This document shows, in pieces, positions 13,842 through 20,875 of a DNA stretch of 37,999 bases. The notes below the pieces were generated by a model. It was not told where the DNA came from, ran no database searches, and saw nothing but the letters and a program-made list of their open reading frames with translations. The DNA is from Candidatus Nomurabacteria bacterium RIFOXYB1_FULL_39_16 (GTDB lineage: Bacteria; Patescibacteriota; Minisyncoccia; Phycocordibacterales; UBA9973). Positions within the stretch are counted from its first letter, which is position 1. The number at the start of each line of letters is the position of its first letter. The DNA lies in the NCBI GenBank assembly GCA_001787205.1, contig MFWB01000008.1, positions 35,802-73,800 on the forward strand. The letters run 5' to 3'. The position numbers and the translations under genes were made by a program.

Positions 13842-15206
13842 ATGGAAAAAATTGCAAAAATAACATTTGCTGGAGGAACAGGCTCTGTGACAGGAGCAAA
13901 TTTTTTGCTTGAAATTGAAAACAAGAAGATTTTGGTTGACTGTGGATTGACCCAAGGAGTAAAGATGGCTGATGACATAAATTGGGACCCCTTTCCTTAT
14001 GACCCGAAGAGTATAGATATTCTTTTTATAACTCACGCGCACATAGACCACATCGGTAGAATCCCGAAACTGGTAGATGAAGGATTCAGAGGGAAAATTT
14101 ATTCCACCAAGCCCACCTTAGGACTTTCCGGCATAATGCTTGAAGACACTATGGAAATTTTAGGGAAGAACACCGCGCTTCATCTGAATAAAATTTATAC
14201 ACCCGAGAATATAAAACTGGCGCTTTCTCTTTGGAAAGGATTTGAATATCATGAGAATATAAAAATTAGCGAAAGCTTGGAAGTATCCTTTTTAAATTCT
14301 GGACACATCTTGGGGTCGGCAATGGTGCAGTTTATTTACAACGGCAAGAAAATTCTCTTCACCGGAGATTTAGGCAATAGTCCTTCACCGCTTTTGCCCG
14401 ATACGGATAAGGTTACCGATGTGGATTACCTGATAATGGAGTCTGTTTATGGAGACAGAAATCATGAATCTAGACAAGACCGCAGGAGATTTCTGGAAGG
14501 AGTAATAGAGGATAATTATAGAAGGAAGGGCACGTTAGTTATTCCCACTTTTTCTCTTGAACGTTCACAGGAATTGCTCTTTGAGCTTGATGCTCTGGTA
14601 GACAACAAGCGCATCCCGGTGATGCCTATTTTCTTTGATTCTCCTTTGGCTATACGTTTGACTGAAGTTTTTAAACAATACAAAAGTTACTTCAATGAAG
14701 CCGCCCAAGCAGCTATGTCTCCCGGAGAACATCTGTTTGACTTTCAGGGTCTTCGCAATACTTTAAAATCCGAAGAGTCTAAAATGATTATGAATATACC
14801 CAATCCCAAGATAGTCATAGCTGGAAGCGGGATGTCTACCGGCGGACGGATAGTACATCACGAGAAGAATTATCTGCCGGACCCGAACAACACCTTGCTC
14901 CTTACTGGGTACCAATCAATAGGGACTCCGGGGCGTTTGATAAGGGAAGGGGTCAAAACTGTTCGTATCTCGGGAGAGGATGTGGCCATCAGGGCTCATA
15001 TTGAAACCATCTCTGGCTATTCGGGGCACAAAGATTCCAATGGATTGTTAAATTTTGTGCAAGATATGCAAGATAGTGTTAAAAAAGTTTTTGTAGTAAT
15101 GGGTGAACCGAAATCGGAAATGTTTTTAGCCCAAAGGTTGCGAGATAATCTGGGGATAGAAGCGCACGTTCCAGAAGAGGGAAGCAGCGTTTCACTTGTT
15201 TGCTAG
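13842..15206 (+). CDS. Metallo-beta-lactamase fold, beta-CASP RNA-processing nuclease
   Basis: A 454-residue cytoplasmic protein. The metal-binding motif is THAHIDHIG (H65, H67, D69, H70), followed by SGHILGSAMV and TGDLG. The beta-CASP insert has motif A in PTFSLERSQE, motif B in SGYSGHKD and motif C near the end (EEGSSVSL). The sequence GSGMSTGGRIVHH is also typical. Relatives (CPSF73/YSH1-like, also RNase J kin) cut RNA endonucleolytically. No KH domain is present. It may mature or degrade mRNA in this lineage. A TACAAT box (13828-13833) lies 8 nt upstream. Confidence 0.88.
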   Translation: MEKIAKITFAGGTGSVTGANFLLEIENKKILVDCGLTQGVKMADDINWDPFPYDPKSIDILFITHAHIDHIGRIPKLVDEGFRGKIYSTKPTLGLSGIMLEDTMEILGKNTALHLNKIYTPENIKLALSLWKGFEYHENIKISESLEVSFLNSGHILGSAMVQFIYNGKKILFTGDLGNSPSPLLPDTDKVTDVDYLIMESVYGDRNHESRQDRRRFLEGVIEDNYRRKGTLVIPTFSLERSQELLFELDALVDNKRIPVMPIFFDSPLAIRLTEVFKQYKSYFNEAAQAAMSPGEHLFDFQGLRNTLKSEESKMIMNIPNPKIVIAGSGMSTGGRIVHHEKNYLPDPNNTLLLTGYQSIGTPGRLIREGVKTVRISGEDVAIRAHIETISGYSGHKDSNGLLNFVQDMQDSVKKVFVVMGEPKSEMFLAQRLRDNLGIEAHVPEEGSSVSLVC

Positions 15207-15229
15207 TCATACATTAAGTACTGTATAAT
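15200..15229 (+). promoter_or_regulatory. Promoter of the SLOG-family gene
   Basis: TTGCTA (15200-15205) and TATAAT (15224-15229) are 18 bases apart. The -10 box ends 8 nt before ATG 15238, again predicting an almost leaderless message. Confidence 0.55.
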
Positions 15230-15237
15230 AAAATCAA

Positions 15238-15861
15238 ATGGATCAATCACTGAAATTTTTACAAAAGCACGGACATAGCCAGATCAAAATCTGTGTTTCT
15301 GGAGCAGCGGAGACCGGGCATTGTGGGCTTGGTGCGCTTGAAAAAGCGAAAGAACTTGGCCGTGAAATAGCCCGTCAAGGCGCGGTATTGGTGACCGGAG
15401 CCACGACAGGTTTTCCTCTCTGGGTAGCTATGGGTACAAAGGAAGAGGGGGGAGTTTCCGTCGGCATTTCTCCGGCAGCCAATGAACGTGAACATGCGGA
15501 AGTCTACAAGTTGCCTCTTGATTATATGGATTTGATTATTTATACCGGCTTCGGTTATCCCGGGCGCGACCTCTTGCTTACTCGTTCAGCTGATGCAGTT
15601 ATTTGTGGCTGTGGACGTATCGGTACAATCCACGAATTTACCATTGCCTTTGAAGATGGGAAGCCGATAGGCATTTTTGAAGGTCCTTGGGAGATGGGTA
15701 ATGAGCTGAAAGAAATCTTGGAAAAGAGCAACCGTCCGAATGCGAAAATCGCCGCCGGAGATGACCCGAAGAAGCTCCTAGAAGAAGTCATTGCTTTGGT
15801 TAAGAAAGACAAGGTTACTGAATATAAAATCGTAAAAGATTCTGTCTCAGACGCACAGTAG
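15238..15861 (+). CDS. SLOG / LOG-family nucleotide-binding protein
   Basis: A 207-residue Rossmann-like protein with SGAAETGHCG near the N-terminus, GATTGFPLWVAMG, TGFGYPGRD and a late GCGRIGTIHEFTIAFEDGKP. These are the phosphate-binding loops of the SLOG superfamily, which includes LOG-type phosphoribohydrolases and molybdenum cofactor carrier-like proteins. The canonical PGGxGTxxE is represented by CGRIGTIHE. Such proteins bind or cleave nucleotides or nucleotide-derived ligands; the ligand here is unknown. It ends 8 nt before the long convergent terminator. Confidence 0.65.
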   Translation: MDQSLKFLQKHGHSQIKICVSGAAETGHCGLGALEKAKELGREIARQGAVLVTGATTGFPLWVAMGTKEEGGVSVGISPAANEREHAEVYKLPLDYMDLIIYTGFGYPGRDLLLTRSADAVICGCGRIGTIHEFTIAFEDGKPIGIFEGPWEMGNELKEILEKSNRPNAKIAAGDDPKKLLEEVIALVKKDKVTEYKIVKDSVSDAQ

Positions 15862-15869
15862 AAAATAGT

Positions 15870-15947
15870 AAAAAATAAAAAACAACTTTTTCTCGGGTCC
15901 TCGGAAAAAATCCCCAGACCACTCGAAAAAGTTGTTTTTTATTTTTT
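15870..15947. terminator. Long bidirectional hairpin with conserved internal motif (copy 2)
   Basis: Arms 15870-15892 and 15925-15947 are perfect 23-nt reverse complements with A-rich and T-rich outer parts. The unit lies between convergent genes and overlaps the rplT stop by one base. Inside, GGTC (15896-15899) pairs with GACC (15917-15920). CTCGGGTCCTCGG and CCAGACCACTC match the copy at 6945-7036 with one change on each side, and the two changes are compatible with an A-U to G-C swap in a single pair. Confidence 0.8.
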
Positions 15948-16291
15948 TACTTTACTGCAGCTAAAACTTTAGCGAAAGTCTCTGGATGATGTTCGGCGAA
16001 ATCTGACAGGATTTTTCTATCTAAAAGTATATTTTTCTTATGAAGGGCGCCGATTAATTGAGAGTAAGACATTCCGAGCTCACGAGCGCCGGCGTTGATT
16101 TTAATATTCCAAAGTTTCCTATTGTGAGATTTCTTGTCTTTGCGGTGAGCGAAAGAATAACTACCCGCGTGTAAAAGCGCATCCTTGGCCATGCGTTCCT
16201 TAGTGGATCGTCCGTGGCGGAAACCTTTTGTCTGTTTCAAAACGCTTCTCCTTCTCTTCAATGCGTGTACTCCCTTTTTTACTCTTGTCAT
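15947..16291 (-). CDS. rplT: 50S ribosomal protein L20
   Basis: A 114-residue L20, an early assembly protein of the large subunit. It starts MTRVKKGVHALKRRRSVLKQ and carries KGFRHGRSTKERMAKDALLHAGSYSF split over the long basic helix. The C-terminal globular part has LGMSYSQLIGALHKKNILLDRKILSDFA. Length is normal. It is the last gene of the infC-rpmI-rplT operon and ends in the convergent terminator. Confidence 0.95.
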   Translation of the reverse strand: MTRVKKGVHALKRRRSVLKQTKGFRHGRSTKERMAKDALLHAGSYSFAHRKDKKSHNRKLWNIKINAGARELGMSYSQLIGALHKKNILLDRKILSDFAEHHPETFAKVLAAVK

Positions 16292-16313
16292 TTTATTTTA
16301 TAAATTATTAATC

Positions 16314-16511
16314 TTAGCTGAAAGGCAGCAAATGGCTCTTCGGCTTGTTTTTGATAACGAAATTCTGACCCTTGCGACCGGCCAACTGACTTCCACGAGA
16401 TTGCTTGGCATTGAAATGGTTGAAGCCCGCCTTGCGAGCAATTACCTTACCATTCTTGGTTAGTTTTAATCTCTTACTATATGATTTATTTGTTTTCATT
16501 CCTTTTCCCAT
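16314..16511 (-). CDS. rpmI: 50S ribosomal protein L35
   Basis: A 65-residue basic protein in the expected place between infC and rplT. MGKGMKTNKSYSKRLKLT corresponds to the usual MPKMKTKSAAKKRFK start. GKVIARKAGFNHFNAKQSRG follows the family pattern. The C-terminal part (residues 45-65) is less typical than the RKRRLR tail of many bacteria. The gap to rplT is 22 nt. Confidence 0.88.
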   Translation of the reverse strand: MGKGMKTNKSYSKRLKLTKNGKVIARKAGFNHFNAKQSRGSQLAGRKGQNFVIKNKPKSHLLPFS

Positions 16512-16549
16512 ATAATTTTTTGTTATTTATTTATAGTGAGCCCGCCCTA

Positions 16550-17053
16550 CTATTTTTTTTCTATTGTTATGGTCATGCCCTTGGGGCCTCTCTTGTATGT
16601 ATCCGACATCTTATAATCTTCCGTGATTAAATGCAAGACTCTATTTAAACGCTCTTTTAAAAACTTTTCATCCATATACTTAGCGCGTCCGGCAAGGAAA
16701 AGCTCAACTTTTATCCTATGGCCTTCTTTTATCCACTTGGAAGCAGTTTTCGCTTTTAACTCCAGGTCGTGGTCTCCGGTGCCTATCTTTATCTGGATTG
16801 ACTTGGTTTCTGTTTTATTCGCTCCAGCCTTGGCTTTCTTTAATTTTTTTGCAGCCTCATATTGATACTTGCCGAAATCCATCAACTTTGCGATAGGGGG
16901 GTTGCCATTCGGAGATATTTCAATCAAGTCCAAACCTCTACTCTCCGCCATTTCTAAAGCGTCTTTTATGCTCAAGATGCCGAGATTTTTGTTTTCGCTG
17001 TCTAAAACCCGAAGTTCCTTAGCCCTTATTTGGTTGTTTATTCTTTCTCGCAA
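16550..17053 (-). CDS. infC: Translation initiation factor IF-3, TTG start
   Basis: A 167-residue IF3, which keeps the 30S subunit free and checks the start codon and initiator tRNA. The N-domain begins RINNQIRAKELRVLDSENKNLG, the linker is lysine-rich (about 68-85), and the C-domain has SIQIKIGTGDHDLELKAK and VELFLAGRAKY. No ATG exists at the N-terminus; the best start is TTG at 17053. Rare infC start codons are the basis of IF3 autoregulation in other bacteria, usually AUU. A -10 box TATTAT at 17095-17100 (minus strand) gives a leader of about 35 nt with a GCCT/AGGC hairpin. Confidence 0.9.
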   Translation of the reverse strand: MRERINNQIRAKELRVLDSENKNLGILSIKDALEMAESRGLDLIEISPNGNPPIAKLMDFGKYQYEAAKKLKKAKAGANKTETKSIQIKIGTGDHDLELKAKTASKWIKEGHRIKVELFLAGRAKYMDEKFLKERLNRVLHLITEDYKMSDTYKRGPKGMTITIEKK

Positions 17054-17094
17054 TGTTATGTAAGTAGGCCTGTAAAGGCTTCAACTACAAAGAG

Positions 17095-17147
17095 ATAATA
17101 GCGTATTCTGGGCTTAAAGTCAATATTTAATATATTTATGATAATAT
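17095..17147. promoter_or_regulatory. Divergent promoters of infC and smpB
   Basis: On the minus strand TATTAT (17100-17095) serves infC with a short leader. On the plus strand TGA-TAATAT (17139-17147) ends 6 nt before the smpB ATG, predicting a leaderless smpB message. The boxes do not overlap. Confidence 0.5.
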
Positions 17148-17153
17148 AGATAA

Positions 17154-17621
17154 ATGGCTAGTTATGCAGAAAATAGAAAAGCGAGATTTAACTACGAATT
17201 TTTGGAAAAATACGAGACTGGTATTGAGCTTGTTGGCACGGAAGTAAAATCAGTGCGAAGCGGGCAGATGTCCTTGGAAGGGGCTTTTGTCATCATTCGG
17301 GGAGGGGAAGCATTCTTAATCAATTCCAATATTCCGCCCTTTCAGCCTAAAAACGCGCCTTTGGATTATGACCCCCTTCGCAACAGGAAACTTTTATTGA
17401 CTAAAAAAGAAATAAAAGAATTGTCAGAAAATGAGAAAAACAAGAGTTTGACAATTGTGCCTATTTCAGTGTATAATAAAAACAGAAAAATCAAATTGGA
17501 GATTGCCTTAGCGAAAGGCAAGAAGAAATTTGATAAACGCGAGACTATCAAAAAACGCGAGACGGATCGCGAGATAAGAAGAGAGTATAAAGACCTACCT
17601 GCCGGTAGGCATGGACGTTGA
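17154..17621 (+). CDS. smpB: SsrA-binding protein SmpB
   Basis: A 155-residue partner of tmRNA that brings it to stalled ribosomes. The core reads NRKARFNYEFLEKYETGIELVGTEVKS in pieces, with SGQMSLEGAF and DYDPLRNRKLLL, and the basic tail KKKFDKRETIKKRETDREIRR enters the mRNA channel. The last residues LPAGRHGR come from a palindromic repeat (17594-17609) and are not family-like, so the native end was probably altered. Its RNA partner begins 11 nt downstream of the stop. Confidence 0.95.
   Translation: MASYAENRKARFNYEFLEKYETGIELVGTEVKSVRSGQMSLEGAFVIIRGGEAFLINSNIPPFQPKNAPLDYDPLRNRKLLLTKKEIKELSENEKNKSLTIVPISVYNKNRKIKLEIALAKGKKKFDKRETIKKRETDREIRREYKDLPAGRHGR
17594..17609. repeat. Short palindromic repeat inside the smpB 3' end
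   Basis: CCTACC-TGCC-GGTAGG is a hairpin encoding part of the LPAGR tail of SmpB. I recall similar LPAGR-type tails on many CPR protein predictions, which suggests a dispersed repeat that enters gene ends; this window has only one clear copy. Confidence 0.5.
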
Positions 17622-17632
17622 AAATAAAATTC

Positions 17633-18016
17633 GGGACTGCAAGGCATAGACAGTTGGCCTTTTGTTCTTGATGCATACCGAGAATGAACGTAATCTCGTA
17701 AAAATTCGTTCAAATGTTAATTGCAAAATTAACTTCAGCACAAGAGTCTCCATACTTCGGTATGATTTCTTTTGCTCTAGCTTTCGCGTAAGCCTAGGCT
17801 AGTGTCTCTCTTATAGACTTCCGATATATAAGATGGGGCATCATATTATCGGGATAGGGGAAAGAATGTCCTGACTTCCTTCCGAAACAAAGGGACTCGA
17901 TTAAAAAATATTTGGCTCGCTTAAGAATTTTTTAATCTAAACAAAAAAAGCGCGCTATGTATGTAGACTTCTTTGCAAAAACCTTCTGCACCGGGGTTCG
18001 ATTCCCCGCAGTTCCA
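17633..18016 (+). ncRNA. ssrA: Transfer-messenger RNA (tmRNA)
   Basis: The ends form an alanine tRNA-like domain: GGGACTG pairs with CAGTTCC, giving the G3-U70 pair that marks alanine tRNAs, with a TpsiC arm CGGGG-TTCGATT-CCCCG and discriminator A18016. The genome then has CTA, so CCA must be added. Pseudoknot 1 is visible (CGAGA with TCTCG, TGAACG with CGTTCA). Eleven nt later, as in E. coli, the resume codon GCA (17723) starts a 22-codon tag that begins AKLTSAQESP, ends SFALAFA and stops with TAA at 17789-17791. It lies 11 nt after smpB. Confidence 0.93.
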
Positions 18017-18021
18017 CTACT

Positions 18022-18057
18022 AAAATCAAAAGCGCCCTTCGGGGCGCTTTTGATTTT
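18022..18057 (+). terminator. Terminator of tmRNA
   Basis: A perfect 16-bp stem around a TTCG tetraloop (18038-18041), core AGCGCCC/GGGCGCT with an A-tract on the left and a T-tract on the right. It is very stable and could act on both strands. Confidence 0.92.
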
Positions 18058-18069
18058 CTCCATTTTTTA

Positions 18070-18078
18070 TGCTATCAT
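18070..18078 (+). promoter_or_regulatory. Extended -10 promoter of ftsH
   Basis: TGC-TATCAT ends 6 nt before ATG 18085, placing the predicted transcript start at the start codon. Confidence 0.5.
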
Positions 18079-18084
18079 TTTCAA

Positions 18085-20010
18085 ATGGATTTCAATTTTC
18101 TAAATCAAAAAGAACCGCAAGGTAAAGGCAAAAAGAATAATAAACCGGCAAAGTGGGGCGGGAGCGTCACCGGCGCGATTTTGTTTTTCATATTTATCAC
18201 TGGATTGTATTTATTGGTTTCCGGAGACGGGAAGGTGATTCCCGAAGTAGCTATCTCTGATCTGGCCAAGAGCGTGCAGTCGGGAGAAGTTAAAAATATT
18301 TTAGTCGAAGGAGACAAACTCACTATCACTTACGAGAACGATGAAATTAAAACCACCAAGAAAGAAGTCGGTTCGGCTTTATCGCAAACACTTTTTAATT
18401 ATGGCGTAACCAGTGAGGCTTTAAATAAAACAAAAATAGAAATAAAAAATGAAAGCGGATTTGTATTCTGGCTCACGAATATTCTGCCGTTTCTCTTGCC
18501 GATAGCTTTCATTTTAGTTTTCTTCTGGTATTTATCACGGCAAGTGAAAGGCGCCGGTATGCAAGCGTTCACCTTCGGTCAGTCCAAGGCGCGCATTACC
18601 GACCCGAATGACAAAAACAACAGAGTGACCTTCAAAGATGTCGCCGGATGCAAAGAAGCGAAAGAAGAATTAAAAGAAATTGTTGATTTCTTGAAAAGTC
18701 CGAAAAAGTTTCTAGATATCGGAGCAAGGATTCCGAAGGGTGTGATGCTGACGGGCGCTCCAGGCACAGGCAAAACTTTGCTCGCCAGAGCGGTAGCGGG
18801 GGAGGCCTCCGTGCCGTTCTTCCATTTGTCCGGTTCTGAATTCGTAGAGATGTTCGTTGGGGTGGGGGCCTCTCGCGTACGCGACCTTTTCAAAATGGCG
18901 AAGAAAGCAGCGCCAGCTATCATCTTTGTGGATGAGATAGACGCGATAGGACGTACTCGTGGAGGGGGTTTTGGGGGTGGAAATGATGAACGTGAGCAAA
19001 CACTGAACCAAATATTGGTGGAAATGGATGGCTTTGAACCTAATGATAAGGTTATAGTGATGGCGGCCACCAACAGGCCGGATGTGCTTGACCCTGCCCT
19101 TGTCCGCCCCGGGCGTTTTGACCGAAAAGTAATTCTTGATTTACCGGACCGCGCAGATCGCGAAGAAATTTTAAAAATTCATGCAGTGAAGAAACCGTTG
19201 GCAGAAGATATAAATCTAAAATTAATTGCCGAGCGTACTCCTGGTTTCTCCGGTGCTGATTTATACTCGCTGATGAACGAGGGAGCCATATTGGCTGCGC
19301 GCGAAAATCGCAAGAAAGTTTTTCAATTTGATTTAATTCGCGCGATTGAGAAAGTGATGCTCGGTCCCGAAAGGAAAAGTCATTTGCTTTCCAAAAAAGA
19401 AAAAGAAATTACCGCTTACCATGAAGCTGGGCACGCGATAGTAGCATCAGTTCTACCTCACGCAGATCCTGTTCATAAAGTTTCCATCATCGCGCGCGGA
19501 AATGCTGGCGGGTACACTTTGAAGTTGCCACTTGAAGAAAGACGCCTACAATCTAAAAAAGAATTTATTGACGACATCGCGATGTCACTCGGCGGATACG
19601 TCGCGGAGAAAATGATTTTCGGAGATATCACTACTGGACCTTCTTCTGATTTACAAGTGGCTTCAAATTTGGCGCGCGCTATGGTGACGAGGTGGGGGAT
19701 GTCTGACCTCATCGGTCCGATAGCGCTCACTGATTCTCCCGGACGGCTTCAATATGGTGAAATGCCGGAAAAAGAATTTTCTGAAACGGTTTCCACGAAG
19801 GTGGATTCGGAAGTTTCCAGAATTATCAACGATGGACTGCAGTCTGCGGAGAAAGTTCTGACCGAACACAAGAAAGCGTTTACCGCTATAGCTAAAAAAT
19901 TAATAGAAGTGGAGACCCTGGAGCAAGAAGATTACGAAAAGATACTCACTGCTCACGGGATAGAATTAAAAAAGAAAGACGTGGTTGCTCCTGCGGAAGT
20001 GGTGGTGTAA
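18085..20010 (+). CDS. ftsH: ATP-dependent zinc metalloprotease FtsH
   Basis: A 641-residue membrane-anchored AAA+ protease that removes misfolded membrane proteins and, in many bacteria, tmRNA-tagged proteins. Transmembrane segments lie at about residues 27-48 and 122-146, around a small periplasmic domain. Walker A is GAPGTGKT (about 223-230), Walker [12 protein letters not shown], and the second region of homology is [20 protein letters not shown] split over its usual span. The zinc site HEAGH is near residue 446, with the third ligand Asp in [10 protein letters not shown] context. Length is typical. Its place after smpB-ssrA fits a quality-control group. Confidence 0.96.
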   Translation: MDFNFLNQKEPQGKGKKNNKPAKWGGSVTGAILFFIFITGLYLLVSGDGKVIPEVAISDLAKSVQSGEVKNILVEGDKLTITYENDEIKTTKKEVGSALSQTLFNYGVTSEALNKTKIEIKNESGFVFWLTNILPFLLPIAFILVFFWYLSRQVKGAGMQAFTFGQSKARITDPNDKNNRVTFKDVAGCKEAKEELKEIVDFLKSPKKFLDIGARIPKGVMLTGAPGTGKTLLARAVAGEASVPFFHLSGSEFVEMFVGVGASRVRDLFKMAKKAAPAIIFVDEIDAIGRTRGGGFGGGNDEREQTLNQILVEMDGFEPNDKVIVMAATNRPDVLDPALVRPGRFDRKVILDLPDRADREEILKIHAVKKPLAEDINLKLIAERTPGFSGADLYSLMNEGAILAARENRKKVFQFDLIRAIEKVMLGPERKSHLLSKKEKEITAYHEAGHAIVASVLPHADPVHKVSIIARGNAGGYTLKLPLEERRLQSKKEFIDDIAMSLGGYVAEKMIFGDITTGPSSDLQVASNLARAMVTRWGMSDLIGPIALTDSPGRLQYGEMPEKEFSETVSTKVDSEVSRIINDGLQSAEKVLTEHKKAFTAIAKKLIEVETLEQEDYEKILTAHGIELKKKDVVAPAEVVV

Positions 20011-20077
20011 CTTTTCTTATTGTTTTTCTATTAAAAATGAGATAATCTTCCTATGTTGGGTGTTTGTTCGGCGACAT

Positions 20078-20151
20078 CCGCGTGTAGCTCAGTTGGTTAG
20101 AGCATCGAGCTTATACCTCGAGGGTCCCACGTTCGAATCGTGGCACGCGGA
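20078..20151 (+). tRNA. tRNA-Ile, anticodon UAU
   Basis: A 74-nt cloverleaf: acceptor CCGCGTG/CACGCGG, D arm GCTC/GAGC, anticodon stem TCGAG/CTCGA with loop CTTATAC, and T arm CCACG/CGTGG around TTCGAAT. Discriminator is A; CCA is not encoded. The anticodon TAT (20112-20114) reads AUA. Most bacteria read AUA with a CAU anticodon modified to lysidine by TilS; a genuine UAU anticodon is rare in bacteria. Confidence 0.92.
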
Positions 20152-20309
20152 CAAGAATCAGTTTGTACTACTCAAATTTTTTTCAAAAACTACCCCCTTT
20201 AGGGCTTACAAATACTCGGTCGGAGAGGCTCGCTCTTGTTTTCTTTTTTCTCGTGTTTTCTTTTGCCAAAATTGGCGAAAAGTGCTGGTCATTTTTTGAT
20301 AGATTCGTG

Positions 20310-20315
20310 TATAAT
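20310..20315 (+). promoter_or_regulatory. -10 box before the ECF-like gene
   Basis: A consensus TATAAT ends 9 nt before ATG 20325. The 20152-20324 gap otherwise holds only T-rich sequence and a small GCCAA/TTGGC hairpin; I see no gene in it. Confidence 0.5.
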
Positions 20316-20324
20316 GATTCACAC

Positions 20325-20870
20325 ATGACGGCGGATAAAAAAAATTATTTTAAGATTCTTCTCGTCCTCATTTTATGTCTTTTGGCTCGGTTAATTCCTT
20401 TTCGTATGCCTAATGTTGAGCCGATTCTCGCGGCGACTATGCCGATAGGGCGCACCAGTGGTGCATTTGTAGGATTTTCTTTTGCTGTTCTAAGTATTTT
20501 ACTTTTTGATGTTATTACCGGCACACTCGGAGCGCAAACATTCTTTACTGCTCTTGCTTATGGGCTAATTGCTTTGTGGTCTCTCAGTTATTTCAAGAAA
20601 CGCGAAGGGACAGCGCTTGATTACGCGCGTTTCGCCATTATCGGAACCTTGGCTTTTGATGCTCTGACTGGGCTTACCGTCGGTCCACTATTTTTTCACC
20701 AATCATTTATGGGGTCTCTCCTGGGGCAAATTCCATTTACCGCGTTTCATCTGCTAGGCAACGTAACTTTCGCTCTCGTTCTGTCTCCCGCGATTTACAA
20801 TTTTATGATTAAGAAAAAAAGAAAAGAGTCGGTATCCATTATTAACATCCCTAACCCTAAGACAATATAA
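20325..20870 (+). CDS. ECF-type substrate-binding (S-component-like) membrane protein
   Basis: A 181-residue protein with five or six hydrophobic segments. The start LLARLIPFRMPNVEPILAAT and the block GAFVGFSFAVLSILLFDVITG resemble S components of energy-coupling-factor vitamin transporters, which bind the vitamin in the membrane. I begin at ATG 20325, behind a TATAAT, because the upstream in-frame start at 20163 would read through T-rich non-membrane sequence. It stops 5 nt before the adenosylcobalamin-dependent reductase, so a corrinoid substrate is a reasonable guess. The ATPase and T components are not in the window. Confidence 0.55.
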   Translation: MTADKKNYFKILLVLILCLLARLIPFRMPNVEPILAATMPIGRTSGAFVGFSFAVLSILLFDVITGTLGAQTFFTALAYGLIALWSLSYFKKREGTALDYARFAIIGTLAFDALTGLTVGPLFFHQSFMGSLLGQIPFTAFHLLGNVTFALVLSPAIYNFMIKKKRKESVSIINIPNPKTI

Positions 20871-20875
20871 ACTTT

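Noticed and set aside
19985-20299. 104-residue frame running across tRNA-Ile
   Set aside because: It reads through a well-formed tRNA gene and has no plausible protein features.
20163-20324. 54-residue N-terminal extension of the ECF-like protein
   Set aside because: It crosses the consensus TATAAT at 20310 and has no membrane-protein character; ATG 20325 is better.
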